Positions 50,859 through 61,013 of a DNA stretch of 64,000 nt are shown in pieces. The stretch spans positions 1-64,000 of the forward strand of contig PEAD01000006.1 in the NCBI GenBank assembly GCA_002753335.1. Reading direction: 5' to 3'. The notes under the pieces are model-generated. The model was not told where the DNA came from. It saw only the letters and a program-made list of their open reading frames with translations, and did not search any database. The number at the start of each line of letters is the position of its first letter. Positions within the stretch are counted from its first letter, which is position 1. This DNA comes from Nitrospirae bacterium MYbin3 (GTDB lineage: Bacteria; Nitrospirota; Thermodesulfovibrionia; Thermodesulfovibrionales; Dissulfurispiraceae). The translations under genes and the position numbers were made by a program.

Positions 50859-53800
50859 GTGGCTATGTCAAAAAAATCTCAGTTGTCCCCCACAAATGAA
50901 GCGCAAGCAAGCCGCTTCTTTAAGCGGGACAGGCTATTTCGCAAGCTCGATAATGCAAGGAAAAAACCGCTTATCTGGATAACCGGTCCTGCAGGATCTG
51001 GCAAGACAGCCATTATTTCCGGGTATATTGAAGCCAGAAAACTGCGTGCCTTTTGGTGCCGTGCAGATTTTATTGCAGCTTATGAGGGTATTCCTGACAT
51101 TAAGAGTTCTGATGAACCCTGCGTGTTGATTTTCGACAATTACCACGATCTGCCTTATTCCTCGAACTTCCACCATGATCTAAAGTCTAGCCTATCCAAG
51201 CTTCAGCAAGGAGTGAATGTTATATTCTTGAGCAGGCATGAACCCCACCCTGTTTTGCTCGATGATGTAACCAAGCATGGCAACAGAATAGGCTGGGACG
51301 AATTGAGGCTTACCTATGACGAAACCAAAGAGTTCCTATCTGCCTGCAACGGTTTCGAGGAGAAAGATATCCTCCGTCTTTACCAGAAAACAGAAGGCTG
51401 GATAATGGGGCTTATTGCTTACAGCGAGAATCGTGATAAAAATGACCTTCCGCACCCCAACACCGATGCCTTTTATCCTGCCGACATTAAAAATGCCTTT
51501 GAAGCAATGCTTGATAAACTGGATTCCTCTTCCTGCGAATTCCTTCTAAAGACCTCAATCTTCAGAAGCATTACAACTCTAATGGCTGAGCGCCTGACCA
51601 TGAATCCTCATGCTGAGCAGATACTGTCAGGTTTATACAGAAAATCTTTTTTTATCGAAAGAAAAGACTCCGAATATTCATACCAGCCTTTGTTCAGAGA
51701 GTTTCTTTTGTGCCGCGCACAAAAAGAATCTTCTGGTTCTGAATGGATAGAAATATGTTTGCGTGCAGCCGGAATTTTATTCGAAGCTGGGCGGGAACCA
51801 GAAGCTGGCGATATTCTTATCGAACACAGCCTATGGGATGGGCTGGCAGACTTGATCATTAAAGCCGCTCCTAAACTTGCAGCAAATGGACATATTACAG
51901 CTGTATCGGAATGGACAGCAGTGCTTCCAGAAAGTTATTTCGGCCTTAATCCGCGCCTCCTATACTGGAAAGGGCTATCGTCACCCGATGACAACGGAGC
52001 TGAAGCGCTTCAAAAATATCTGGAACTCTGCTCTGTTTCTAACAACAACGATGGAATGCTGCTTTCTTTTGCAGCTCTCAGCGATAGGTATATTGCTTCG
52101 TCAGAATTCGGCCATGCTGAAAATCTGATTTCCCTTGTAGAACCTACCATGAGAAACGATGCTTCGTGTTCTGCTTCAAAATATTTTGATGATGCGGTTA
52201 TGAACCTTTTTGTTCTAATGAGCCTCAGCAGCCCTGGTCATCCTGATATTTCTTTCTGGGAAGACAAAGCGTTCATATCGGTTCTTGCCGGGCATAAGAC
52301 CGACATTAACCGCAGACTAATTTCGGGCATTAATTTGTGCCGTTATTACCTCTGGATGGGAGACTTTTCTAAAGCGGCCTTCATCAGGAGTTTCTTGGTC
52401 GACAACATACGTCCGGAACAGGTTTCGGAAAAAATTATCGGCCTGTTCGATGAGTTGGAGGTCTTTTATGATTTATTTGCCGGCGCTGCTTCTGCAAGCC
52501 TCAAAAAATCTCTCGGTTTCTTGAAGGAGCCCGCAAACAAAAAGAATATCAGAATTTTAATGCATGGTCTGGCAGCTTCAATTGAGGAAGATGACAATGT
52601 CTCTTTTGACAGAATTTATCAGCAGCTATCTCTTCTCATCAATGATGCCAAAGAATCCGAGCTGGCTTATTATCATTACCTCCTGGCATGCAGAGAACAG
52701 ATGAACCGAGATAATGACAGGGCGTTTTATAATCAGGAACTGGCTCTGAAGCTTTTGGCAAAATCAGGACTCAGCCTTGAACAGCCTTTGTTTTTTATAA
52801 AAATGGCCGAAATACAGTACGAGAGAGGGAGCCTAAGCGAATTAGAGCATTATCTGTCATTGGCGCGGGATGCTGCATTAAAGATTAAAAGCCTTTTCTT
52901 TAAACATCTAAGCGAGTTTCTGGAGCTGCAGATCTTGATGGATAGGGGTGCTGCCTCTCTTAATGATTCATTGAATAAAGCCATGCTGGGGATGCGGGCG
53001 CAGAATTTTTTTGGAATTATATGGTTCAACCGTTCTTTTACAACACGAGTCTGCATGAAGGCTCTTCAGGCAGGAATAGAAAAGGACTCTGCCCTTGATG
53101 TGATACGCAAACGAAGACTTATGCCTGATACTCCACCGCTTGATGTTGAAGAATGGCCTTATCCGATAATGATATATACACTGGGCAGGTTTGACCTGAT
53201 AAAAGATTCCCGTCCTTTCAAAGCTTCCGGGAGGCTTCAGTCCAAACCTATGATTATGCTTAAGGCGCTTATAGCATTTGGCGGAGTGGATGTGTCTAAA
53301 TCTCAGATAGTCGATGCGCTCTGGCCTGAAGTTGAGGGGGATGCTGCAAACACCTCTTTTGAATCCACTTTGTACCGCCTGAGAAGGCTTATAGACGATT
53401 ACAAAGGAATTCAGCTTTGCGACGGACAGTTATCTCTTGATCCCTGCTACTACTGGGTTGACTCATGGGCATTCGAGCATATGGTCGGAAAAGCTGATGC
53501 TGCCTGGCAGTTCAGCAAAAGCGCTGGGCACAAAGACAGAGATGTTCTGCGCGAGGCCCTAAGTTTTAGCGAAAAAGTGGTCAGTATGTATAAAGGCGCT
53601 TTTCTTCCTGCAGATTCGGATAATGCGTGGGCCATTTCAAAACGCGAAAGCCTGCGCAGCAAGTTTGTTCATTCTGCTGCAAAAGCAGGAGAATACTGGA
53701 TTTCGGACGGAAAATGGAAAATGGCTGCTGATTGGTTTCAGAGATGCCTGGACATAGATGAATCTTCAGAACTGTTTTATCAGCGCCTAATAACCTGCTA

Positions 53801-53870
53801 TAAAAATCTTGGCCTGAATATTGAGGCTGATAAGCTTTCTGATCGCATAACCCCGGTTTTTCATGTATAA
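50859..53870 (+). CDS. Large ATPase/TPR-like transcriptional activator with C-terminal BTAD (SARP-type) domain
   Basis: The 1003-residue protein begins with a STAND/MalT-type ATPase: Walker A GPAGSGKT (43-50), Walker B CVLIFDNYHDL and the SRHEP sensor segment. The middle (about 330-760) is helical and TPR-like. The C-terminus has an OmpR-type winged helix (YTLGRFDLIKDSRPF... about 770-860) followed by a BTAD domain. Such proteins act as signal-controlled activators. No ribosome binding site is seen before the ATG. The secreted TPR-CHAT gene lies downstream in the same direction and could be its target. Upstream AT-rich sequence (50800-50858) probably holds the promoter, which I cannot define. 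Confidence 0.88.
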   Translation: MAMSKKSQLSPTNEAQASRFFKRDRLFRKLDNARKKPLIWITGPAGSGKTAIISGYIEARKLRAFWCRADFIAAYEGIPDIKSSDEPCVLIFDNYHDLPYSSNFHHDLKSSLSKLQQGVNVIFLSRHEPHPVLLDDVTKHGNRIGWDELRLTYDETKEFLSACNGFEEKDILRLYQKTEGWIMGLIAYSENRDKNDLPHPNTDAFYPADIKNAFEAMLDKLDSSSCEFLLKTSIFRSITTLMAERLTMNPHAEQILSGLYRKSFFIERKDSEYSYQPLFREFLLCRAQKESSGSEWIEICLRAAGILFEAGREPEAGDILIEHSLWDGLADLIIKAAPKLAANGHITAVSEWTAVLPESYFGLNPRLLYWKGLSSPDDNGAEALQKYLELCSVSNNNDGMLLSFAALSDRYIASSEFGHAENLISLVEPTMRNDASCSASKYFDDAVMNLFVLMSLSSPGHPDISFWEDKAFISVLAGHKTDINRRLISGINLCRYYLWMGDFSKAAFIRSFLVDNIRPEQVSEKIIGLFDELEVFYDLFAGAASASLKKSLGFLKEPANKKNIRILMHGLAASIEEDDNVSFDRIYQQLSLLINDAKESELAYYHYLLACREQMNRDNDRAFYNQELALKLLAKSGLSLEQPLFFIKMAEIQYERGSLSELEHYLSLARDAALKIKSLFFKHLSEFLELQILMDRGAASLNDSLNKAMLGMRAQNFFGIIWFNRSFTTRVCMKALQAGIEKDSALDVIRKRRLMPDTPPLDVEEWPYPIMIYTLGRFDLIKDSRPFKASGRLQSKPMIMLKALIAFGGVDVSKSQIVDALWPEVEGDAANTSFESTLYRLRRLIDDYKGIQLCDGQLSLDPCYYWVDSWAFEHMVGKADAAWQFSKSAGHKDRDVLREALSFSEKVVSMYKGAFLPADSDNAWAISKRESLRSKFVHSAAKAGEYWISDGKWKMAADWFQRCLDIDESSELFYQRLITCYKNLGLNIEADKLSDRITPVFHV

Positions 53871-54035
53871 GATTTTCTTCCAAAACAAAAAAACCATATA
53901 AATCAATGCATGTAAAATTTTTGTTAACAAGAATATGTAAGCCAGTTGTAAGCCCTGACGGTTTAAAATCAAAGCAATAAAAAAAAGCTTTGTCATAAAG
54001 GCAAAGCAAAAAAACAGAATCAGGAGGGCTTCAAT

Positions 54036-54347
54036 ATGACATCAAAGAAAGAGTTAACCGGCATCGGCGCAAAAATGGGTTTATTGATCGGGGGTTTGTA
54101 TTTTATTTTTTATGCACTTATTCCTGCAGGGTATATCAGCACCATGTTAGCCCTTTATATTGCAGGAAGCCCCTTGGGCGGAAGCTATGTAGCAGGGATT
54201 ATGGCTATGATCTTCTTTGCCTTTGCCGGATTTGTTTCTATGATGACAGGCGGCATAGCCGGCATACTTGTTGAAAGCATGATAGTACTTTACAACAGAA
54301 AACACTCCGAAAATGTTTCTGAACATTTAAGCCCGATTAAAGCATAA
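54036..54347 (+). CDS. Small membrane protein (unknown)
   Basis: The 103-residue protein has a charged start and about three hydrophobic segments: 12-33, 36-55 and 60-88. They contain many Gly residues (MTGGIAGILVESM) and end in a polar tail. AGGAGGGC precedes the ATG by about 7 bases. It lies 165 bases after the activator gene and just before a strong terminator, so it could be a separate short transcript. No family recognised. Confidence 0.7.
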   Translation: MTSKKELTGIGAKMGLLIGGLYFIFYALIPAGYISTMLALYIAGSPLGGSYVAGIMAMIFFAFAGFVSMMTGGIAGILVESMIVLYNRKHSENVSEHLSPIKA

Positions 54348-54361
54348 TTGATTTAAAATAC

Positions 54362-54401
54362 AAAAAAAGAGGGCAGCGGTTTCCGCTGCCCTCTTTTTTT
54401 T
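54362..54401 (+). terminator. Rho-independent terminator
   Basis: A perfect stem (AGAGGGCAGCGG with CCGCTGCCCTCT, arms about 54362-54379 and 54383-54400) has a 3-base loop and flanking A and T runs, so it can act in both directions. It follows the small membrane protein gene by about 15 bases. Confidence 0.92.
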
Positions 54402-54439
54402 GCTTATTTCCGGCCTTCAATGTTAATGTTTTTCAGAAA

Positions 54440-57400
54440 ATGGAAAAGAAAAAAATATTTTTAGTTGTGCTCTTTGTCTTTGTAATTTCAGGCAGCGCTT
54501 TTGCCCAAGGCAAAGATGAGGCCGAAAGATTGTGGGAACTGGGAGAAAAGGCCTTTGAGTCGGGGAAATACAAAGAGGCAGCTTCATATTATGAAAAATC
54601 ATTATCAAAATGTGCAGGCAGTCCGGAATGTATATCATCGAACAAAAATGGACTGGGCAGGGTCCACGAAGAGTTGGGCGACTACAAAAAGGCTCTCTCC
54701 CATTATGAGGATGCTCTAAGGGCGGCACGCCAGATTAATCACCGTGATTTTATTGCCACAAATCTTTTTAATATCGGATCTATCTATAACCAAAACCTGA
54801 GCCAAAATGAAAAGGCCTTTTCCCTGCTTGAAGAATCTTTGCGCATATTCAGGGAATTAAATGACAAGGAAAGCACCGCAATCGTACTGTTCAATATCGG
54901 CAAGGCCGCTAATTCGCTTGGCAGATACGACAAAGCGCTTTCCTATTTCATCGAATCTCTCAGAATGAACCGAGAAAAGAACAACCAGAATGCAATAGCC
55001 GGCAACCTTAACCTTATAGGCAATGTATATTCCAATATGGGGCACTATGACAAAACGCTTTCATATTACCAAGAAGCTCTTGCGATAAACAGACGGCTCA
55101 ATACCCCAAAAGAAATAGCGATATCTCTCCGAAATATAGGGGACGCCTACTGTGAACTCATCGAGCATGATAAGGCCCTCTCATACTATACCGAAGCGTT
55201 GGACATACAAAAAAAGCAGAATGCACGTGAGGATATAGCCATAACACTTACCAACCTCGGGGCCTATTACAAAGACATCAACCAATACGACAAAGCCCTT
55301 TCTCACCAGAAGGAGGCTTTGAAAATCAGCGATGAGCTGGATAATCAGGCTATGAAGGCAACCAACCTCAGCAATATAGGCAATACATACACGTCTTTGG
55401 GCAGATCCGACTCCGCACTTTTATATTACCGTCAGGCATTGAACATCGAAGGAAAGATTAACAGACCTAAACAAAGGGCCATAGTGCTAAACAATATCGG
55501 GATGGAATATTTTAGAGTTGGCCAGTATGAGCAGGCGCTGCTTAATCTTAATGAGGCTCTGGATATAGAGCGAAAGCTGGACAATACTCATAACATCGCT
55601 GCCAGACTGAATAATATCGGGGCCGTATATCTCAGCCAAAAAAAATACAAAGAGGCCGAAAAAATATTTCTCGAGAGAAAAGAGGCTGGCAAGAAGATAA
55701 CCAAAACCAGACTGATACATGCGGGATTGATACAGGTCTATCTTGCAGAAAAAAAATACAATGAGGCGTTGGCATTGCTGGAAGAGCTCCCTCCTACGTG
55801 GAGAGACAGCAGGAACCGCCGCATGGAATATCACACGCAATACGGTCAGGCGCTCAAAGGCAAGGGTCTTTTGGGGAAATCGTCCCAGGAACTGTTCAAA
55901 GCTGTTGCTATCGTTGAAGAGCTAAGAACAGCGGTTAGTGAACGCAGCGGATTCTTTTCCGGAGGCGGCTATATAAGCCGTTTGACACCTCACAGGGAGC
56001 TTGCTGCGGTTCTTGCAGAAATGGAGCGAAAAGGTGAAAAAGCAGATGATGCTTTCGGTGCCTACGGCAAAGACTCTGCATCCAGCGGCTTTTACTTTTC
56101 GGAAATGACAAAGGCAAGGACGCTGCTTGAAGCAATGTCAGACTCTGCCAGAAAATATAACGCTCCTGAAATACCGGCTGAGATAAAAAGCAGGGAGTCG
56201 GCTATCCTTAAAGAATTGGCAGCCATAAAAGACAACTGGGACAATGCGTTTGCAAAAGGCCAATCGGTATTTAAAAAACTTTCACAGAAAAAAGACCGTC
56301 TTGACAGCGAGCTCGACTCACTTATATCCTCGCTTAAAAAAGATTTTCCTCAATATGCTGCGATACATTATCCCAGCCCAATACATGCCGAAGAAATCCC
56401 CTTAAAAGCGGATGAGGTATTGATCGAGTTCGGAATAAGCGGTGACTCGGCCGTTGCATTTGTGCTCAGAAAAGGCGGCCTGAGCGGTACTCATAAAATA
56501 GATATTTCTGCAGAGGAGCTTTCGGACAGGATAAAAAAATTCATAGAGCCTTTCAGCACAGGGAAAGACAAAGATGTTTCTCTAAAATTTGCAAAAGAAC
56601 TCTACGGCTTATTGCTTGCAGATGCTCTTAAAGATGTTAAATATTCAGAAAGGCTGATAATTGTTCCGGATGGAATTCTCGGTCTTCTTCCCTTTGAAGC
56701 GCTGGTTATAAAAGAGGGCAAAGATTATAAAGACACAATTTATTTAGGCGACAAATGGACTGTAACGTATGCGCAGTCAGCAACATCCCTCGCATTGACA
56801 AGGCTTTTAAAGCCGACAATAGCCGAAAAACCCCTATTTGCGCTGGGCAATCCTATATACGACAAATCCGATCCAAGATATGCTGCATATAAAAGAGGTG
56901 AGACACAACCTGCTGCAAAAAAAGAGCTGAAGCAGTATGCCTATCGAGGGCTTACTATATTGCCCAAATCTAACATATCAGGAGATGCTATTGTTTGGGA
57001 AGATGTAGAGTATCCGGCGCTTCCAGAAACAGAAGATGAGATAAAAGCTATTGCAAAAATTCTGGGGGTTAAGCCGGAGCAGCCCGATGTGCTTCTGAAT
57101 ATTTTAGCCACAGAGACAAATTTCAGAAATGCCAAGCTTAGGGATTATCGTTATCTGCATTTTGCAACCCATGCCGACCTGCCCGGAAAGGTGCAAGGAC
57201 TAAAAGAGCCTTTTATAATTCTAGGTCAGGTCGAAAACAAAAACGATGACGATGGTTTCCTCACTCTTAGCGAAGTGCTCGAATTGAAGCTCAATGCTGA
57301 CATGGTTGTTTTGTCCGCCTGCTCAACCGGCAGAGGGAAAATGATGGAGGGCGAAGGAGTCGCGAATTTTGCAAGGGCTTTTCAGCATGCAGGTTCTAAG

Positions 57401-57586
57401 AGCGTTGTGGTGAGCCTCTGGGAGGTTGCGTCAGAACCTGCTGTCGAATACATGAAAATATTTTATGCTCATCTCAAAGAGGGCAAAAGCAGAGCAGCAT
57501 CATTAAGGCTTGCAAAAAATGCGATGAAGCTAAAATACCCCAATCCATTTTACTGGGCGGTCTTTATACTGCACGGAGAAGGATAA
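54440..57586 (+). CDS. Secreted TPR-CHAT protein (caspase-like peptidase family)
   Basis: The 1048-residue protein starts with a signal peptide (about 1-22, ending AFAQ). About nine TPR units of 40 residues follow (about 30-420) with the repeated pattern L-x-N-I-G-x-x-Y and Y-x-x-A-L-x-x-x-x-x-A-L. A coiled middle leads to a C-terminal CHAT domain (about 720-1048). The CHAT dyad is present: His911 in HFATHAD and Cys961 in VLSACSTG. CHAT proteins are caspase/separase relatives, and TPR-CHAT fusions occur in signalling and in some defence systems. The gene starts just after a terminator, with no clear ribosome binding site. The activator gene upstream is the natural candidate regulator. Confidence 0.92.
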   Translation: MEKKKIFLVVLFVFVISGSAFAQGKDEAERLWELGEKAFESGKYKEAASYYEKSLSKCAGSPECISSNKNGLGRVHEELGDYKKALSHYEDALRAARQINHRDFIATNLFNIGSIYNQNLSQNEKAFSLLEESLRIFRELNDKESTAIVLFNIGKAANSLGRYDKALSYFIESLRMNREKNNQNAIAGNLNLIGNVYSNMGHYDKTLSYYQEALAINRRLNTPKEIAISLRNIGDAYCELIEHDKALSYYTEALDIQKKQNAREDIAITLTNLGAYYKDINQYDKALSHQKEALKISDELDNQAMKATNLSNIGNTYTSLGRSDSALLYYRQALNIEGKINRPKQRAIVLNNIGMEYFRVGQYEQALLNLNEALDIERKLDNTHNIAARLNNIGAVYLSQKKYKEAEKIFLERKEAGKKITKTRLIHAGLIQVYLAEKKYNEALALLEELPPTWRDSRNRRMEYHTQYGQALKGKGLLGKSSQELFKAVAIVEELRTAVSERSGFFSGGGYISRLTPHRELAAVLAEMERKGEKADDAFGAYGKDSASSGFYFSEMTKARTLLEAMSDSARKYNAPEIPAEIKSRESAILKELAAIKDNWDNAFAKGQSVFKKLSQKKDRLDSELDSLISSLKKDFPQYAAIHYPSPIHAEEIPLKADEVLIEFGISGDSAVAFVLRKGGLSGTHKIDISAEELSDRIKKFIEPFSTGKDKDVSLKFAKELYGLLLADALKDVKYSERLIIVPDGILGLLPFEALVIKEGKDYKDTIYLGDKWTVTYAQSATSLALTRLLKPTIAEKPLFALGNPIYDKSDPRYAAYKRGETQPAAKKELKQYAYRGLTILPKSNISGDAIVWEDVEYPALPETEDEIKAIAKILGVKPEQPDVLLNILATETNFRNAKLRDYRYLHFATHADLPGKVQGLKEPFIILGQVENKNDDDGFLTLSEVLELKLNADMVVLSACSTGRGKMMEGEGVANFARAFQHAGSKSVVVSLWEVASEPAVEYMKIFYAHLKEGKSRAASLRLAKNAMKLKYPNPFYWAVFILHGEG

Positions 57587-57598
57587 ATATTTTTCTTT

Positions 57599-60100
57599 TT
57601 ATGTCTTAAACCACGCTGCCGTTGAGTTCAGGTCCGAAGCGAGTTTAGACAGGTCTTCAGAGGCGTGGCGTATCCCTTCAACAGACTCGTTCAGCTCCCT
57701 TGTTATAACAGAAATGTTCTCCATGTTGTGCGATACCTCTGTAGCTGTGGAGGACTGTTCTTCGGTTGCGGTCGCTATCCGCTGCACCATGTCAGTGACC
57801 GTTTCAACATTGGAAACTATATTGCCCATTGAAGTCAGCGTATTTTTAACATCGGCAAGCACCTTTACGATAGAGCCCCTCTGCTCGTGCATGAAGTCAA
57901 CAGACTCTTTTACCTCGCCCTGCATCGACTTCACCGTCTTGGCTATGTCGTCGGCAGCAATCGTTGTACGCTCCGCAAGCTGTCTTACGCTATCGGCAAC
58001 AACCGCAAACCCCCGTCCCTGATCGCCTGCTCTGGCAGCCTCTATCGCAGCATTAAGCGCCAACAGATTGGTCTGGTCTGCGATCTCTTTTATGAGAGTT
58101 ATGATGTTGTTTATTTCGGAAGATTTCTTTCCGAGAGATTCTACTTTTTCTGCCGACTTTCTGACCATTTCGGCAAAGCGTTCAAGCTCCTGTGCGGTGC
58201 AGTCAACAGCGCCTTTGCCCTGAAGCGCGGTGTCTTTCATCACTTCGGCGGTCTGCGCAGTATCCGAAGCGTTGCGCGCCATGTCTATCGTGGTCTGCGA
58301 CATTTCTGTCATAGCTGTTGCGGCTTGATCGGTTTGTGAGGCCTGCGCAGAAGAGCCACTGCTCAGGCGCTCAGATACCGTTGTAAGCGCCTGTGAATCG
58401 TGGGACATCTTATTTATGGATTCTCGTATCTGTGTCGTTATGTCACTAAGCTTTACCGTGGCTTGATTGAAATTCACGGCAAGGCCGCCGAACTCATCCT
58501 TCCTCTTTTCGTCCATACGCTTGCTGAAGTCGCCGTTGCCAAAGCCTTCGGCAAGGCCCTGCAGTTCGCGCACAGGCGTCAGTATCGAGCTTACAACCGT
58601 CTTGCTGAATAAAATGCCTATAACAAGCGTCACCAAGCTTATAACGCCAACACTGACCAGATATGTGCTGACTATATTATTGACCGATTTTATCGCCTTC
58701 TCCTGCGCCTCCTGAGCTGTGGTCATGCCTTTTTTGCCTTTTTCGCGCTGTTGGGCGACCGTATTTTTGAGTTTCTCGTTCAGGGCAAAGGCCTGTTCAT
58801 TGACGCTCAAGACCCTGTTCAGCTTCTCTATTACCCCATCCTTGGAAAAGAGCAGCCCCTTTATATCCGACATGGAGCCGCCTACCGCCTTTATAAGCTT
58901 GACCTCCTCGGTCCTCTTTGCGGATGACAATGAATCCGCCAGCTTTTTTTCGAGCGAAGCAGCCCGTTCGAACCTGCTTTTCAGTTCGGCGTTCATAGAA
59001 TTCAGCTCCTGCAGCCTTCTAACGCTGAACAGCCTGCCTATAAGCCCCTCGATATTCAGGCCGAGGGCGGTAAGCTCGCTGTTCATAAGCAGTATGTCGC
59101 CTGCGGAAGTAGAGCCTTTCAGGGATGAGTCGAAATTAGCATTCTCTGACTGGAATTTGTCACCCGATTTTTCGATCTCGTCCTGTATAAGCACCGCAAG
59201 GTTGCCGAGAGTTTGTTTGGCGAAAGGCATGTTTTTATCAAAAATGACATGTCCCGAATCGGATGTCACAGCATCGTCTTCAAAGGTGTTCTTCTTGGCC
59301 TGAATAAGTCCGTTAGCGCCTGCCAGAAGCTTCTGCAGGTCAGATGCGGCCAGCAAACAGCTTTTTGAGAGTTCGGTGTCCCCAAATGTCCTGAGGTTGG
59401 CTGCATTTGCCGTAATAATGCGAAGCGAGGCGTTTATCCGGTTGTTTGCCACGAGAACATCAGAAACCCTTCTTGCTGCCGAAAGCTCTAACAAATATGA
59501 CCCTGCTTCTTTGACGGCCTGATTCAGGGTTTGAAGTATGCCCACCTTGGTGTTTATCTTGCGTGAACTTTCTGAAGAGGATATGAGCTGTCCAACAGAA
59601 GACTTCTGCAGTTTCTTGATCGAGATGTCGAGCTCGGCCAAACGCTTTGAGACCTCTTTCAGCCTGTTCTGCATCAATGCGTCTGCGCTTTTTGCGCCTT
59701 CTTCGGCCTTCAGCCGTTCTTCTGTTGTGCTGAACATGTCTGCTGTAATGCCTGCCAGTTCATCCGCCTTTATCTCTGAAGCGCTATCGCGCTCGGCCTT
59801 AAAAGCGCTCAGATCATCAGCCGTTTTTTTAACGCCGGCAAGGCTGTTTTGGGCTTCTGTTTTTACCGAATTAAAATCCTGCGTGGAGGTCGAAGCCGCC
59901 ACCTTAAGCAGATTGGATGTATGCTCCTGCATCACCCGCTGCAGTTCGACCGTCTTCAACTGGTACGGAGTGGAGCGTTCAGTAAGCATCGAGAGGTTGC
60001 CGTGAACAAACTTCATTCCTATAATGCTGAAGCCGCCTATAATAGCGATCCCAGCAATTGTCACGAACATATTCAGATACAGCTTCTTCTTGATGGTCAT
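57599..60100 (-). CDS. Methyl-accepting chemotaxis protein with long periplasmic helical domain
   Basis: The 833-residue receptor has helix one at about 11-31, a very long helical, largely coiled-coil sensor region to about 480, helix two at about 483-505, HAMP, and a signalling domain with the tip [20 protein letters not shown]. The C-terminus lacks an obvious pentapeptide tether. It lies 36 bases after the PstS-like binding-protein gene on the same strand, which suggests that the binding protein presents a ligand to this receptor. The long sensor region is unlike the Cache receptor at 34162. Confidence 0.93.
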   Translation of the reverse strand: MTIKKKLYLNMFVTIAGIAIIGGFSIIGMKFVHGNLSMLTERSTPYQLKTVELQRVMQEHTSNLLKVAASTSTQDFNSVKTEAQNSLAGVKKTADDLSAFKAERDSASEIKADELAGITADMFSTTEERLKAEEGAKSADALMQNRLKEVSKRLAELDISIKKLQKSSVGQLISSSESSRKINTKVGILQTLNQAVKEAGSYLLELSAARRVSDVLVANNRINASLRIITANAANLRTFGDTELSKSCLLAASDLQKLLAGANGLIQAKKNTFEDDAVTSDSGHVIFDKNMPFAKQTLGNLAVLIQDEIEKSGDKFQSENANFDSSLKGSTSAGDILLMNSELTALGLNIEGLIGRLFSVRRLQELNSMNAELKSRFERAASLEKKLADSLSSAKRTEEVKLIKAVGGSMSDIKGLLFSKDGVIEKLNRVLSVNEQAFALNEKLKNTVAQQREKGKKGMTTAQEAQEKAIKSVNNIVSTYLVSVGVISLVTLVIGILFSKTVVSSILTPVRELQGLAEGFGNGDFSKRMDEKRKDEFGGLAVNFNQATVKLSDITTQIRESINKMSHDSQALTTVSERLSSGSSAQASQTDQAATAMTEMSQTTIDMARNASDTAQTAEVMKDTALQGKGAVDCTAQELERFAEMVRKSAEKVESLGKKSSEINNIITLIKEIADQTNLLALNAAIEAARAGDQGRGFAVVADSVRQLAERTTIAADDIAKTVKSMQGEVKESVDFMHEQRGSIVKVLADVKNTLTSMGNIVSNVETVTDMVQRIATATEEQSSTATEVSHNMENISVITRELNESVEGIRHASEDLSKLASDLNSTAAWFKT

Positions 60101-60136
60101 CTAGTCTCCCCCCCCTATTTGCCTTCTTGAAAAAAA

Positions 60137-60928
60137 TCAGTCCTTAATGTACTTTTTGCCTTCTCCCCTGAAAAAGTCGAGGAGTTTCTGCACCTTTGGA
60201 GAAGCCTCGCCTTTTGTGATTACCATAAGGGGCCTGCTTATTTCTGGGGTTTCAACCACCTTGACCTTTTCTTTATGGCCCGGCAGGCTGATAAAACCCT
60301 GACTCACCGCGCCGATGCCCTCAGGGAATATGTTGACCGTTTCTATCTCTTTTCTTGTGGTCTCGACCTCCATGGCGCCCGGAGCATAAGGTGCATTGTC
60401 CATCATAGTTTTCTGGAACACCTTTCTTGTGGCCGAACCTGCATGCGAGGTTATCACTATCACGCCCATGTCAGCACCGCCAACCTTGTTCCAGTTTTCG
60501 ATCTTGCCTGTGTTCAGCCCCTTAAGTTGGTCCTTCGAAAGCTTGTTGACAGGATTGGACGGATTTACTATGACTTTTATGATGTCGGATACGATAGTAT
60601 GCGGCTTGAGGTCTGCCGGAGCCTCGGTGCCTGAGGCCGCCTTCATGCTCGAAATAGCATCGACCAGTTCTTCGGAAGCCATAGCAGCATCGCATCTGCC
60701 CTTGACAAGGTCTTCCATGCCGCTGCCGGTGCCGTTGCCCACAAGCATAAGCTTTATGCCTGTGGCCTTTTCAAAAGCCTCTTTGCCCGGCTCCATAATC
60801 CTTTTTTGCACTGTGGTTGAGCCATTTAATTTCAGAACCTCTTCGGAATACGCAGCAAGCGGAAGCAACAATATAGCCACTCCTGCCAAAAGAACCAACA
60901 AAAATCTGCTTTTCATAACTACCTCCAT
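60137..60928 (-). CDS. PstS-like periplasmic substrate-binding protein
   Basis: The 263-residue protein has a signal peptide (about 1-27) and a phosphate-binding-protein-like fold: LKLNGSTTVQKRIMEPGKEAF, VGNGTGSGMEDLVKGRCDAAMAS and ITSHAGSATRKVFQK, where Ser/Thr/Gly residues form the anion pocket. PstS relatives bind phosphate or other tetrahedral anions. No permease or ATPase genes are near, which argues against a standard ABC importer. Its pairing with a chemoreceptor suggests sensing. AGGTAG lies upstream of the ATG. Confidence 0.88.
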   Translation of the reverse strand: MEVVMKSRFLLVLLAGVAILLLPLAAYSEEVLKLNGSTTVQKRIMEPGKEAFEKATGIKLMLVGNGTGSGMEDLVKGRCDAAMASEELVDAISSMKAASGTEAPADLKPHTIVSDIIKVIVNPSNPVNKLSKDQLKGLNTGKIENWNKVGGADMGVIVITSHAGSATRKVFQKTMMDNAPYAPGAMEVETTRKEIETVNIFPEGIGAVSQGFISLPGHKEKVKVVETPEISRPLMVITKGEASPKVQKLLDFFRGEGKKYIKD

Positions 60929-61013
60929 ATTTTATTTTTATATTGGACTACAATTATAACTTTTTCTTATAGCTCTAAAGCAAGCAACAATCGGCATCTG
61001 CGCTCGGGAAATA

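Noticed and set aside
48951-50860. Integration site with a duplicated tRNA-Ser 3' end
   Set aside because: I looked for a second copy of the tRNA 3' end beyond the ADP-ribosylglycohydrolase pair and found none, and there is no integrase gene. An island boundary cannot be claimed.
53987-54007. Hairpin GCTTTG...CAAAGC before the small membrane protein gene
   Set aside because: The arms pair, but a T run follows only on the minus strand, where no gene needs a terminator. On the plus strand it is followed by A residues, so it is not called a terminator.
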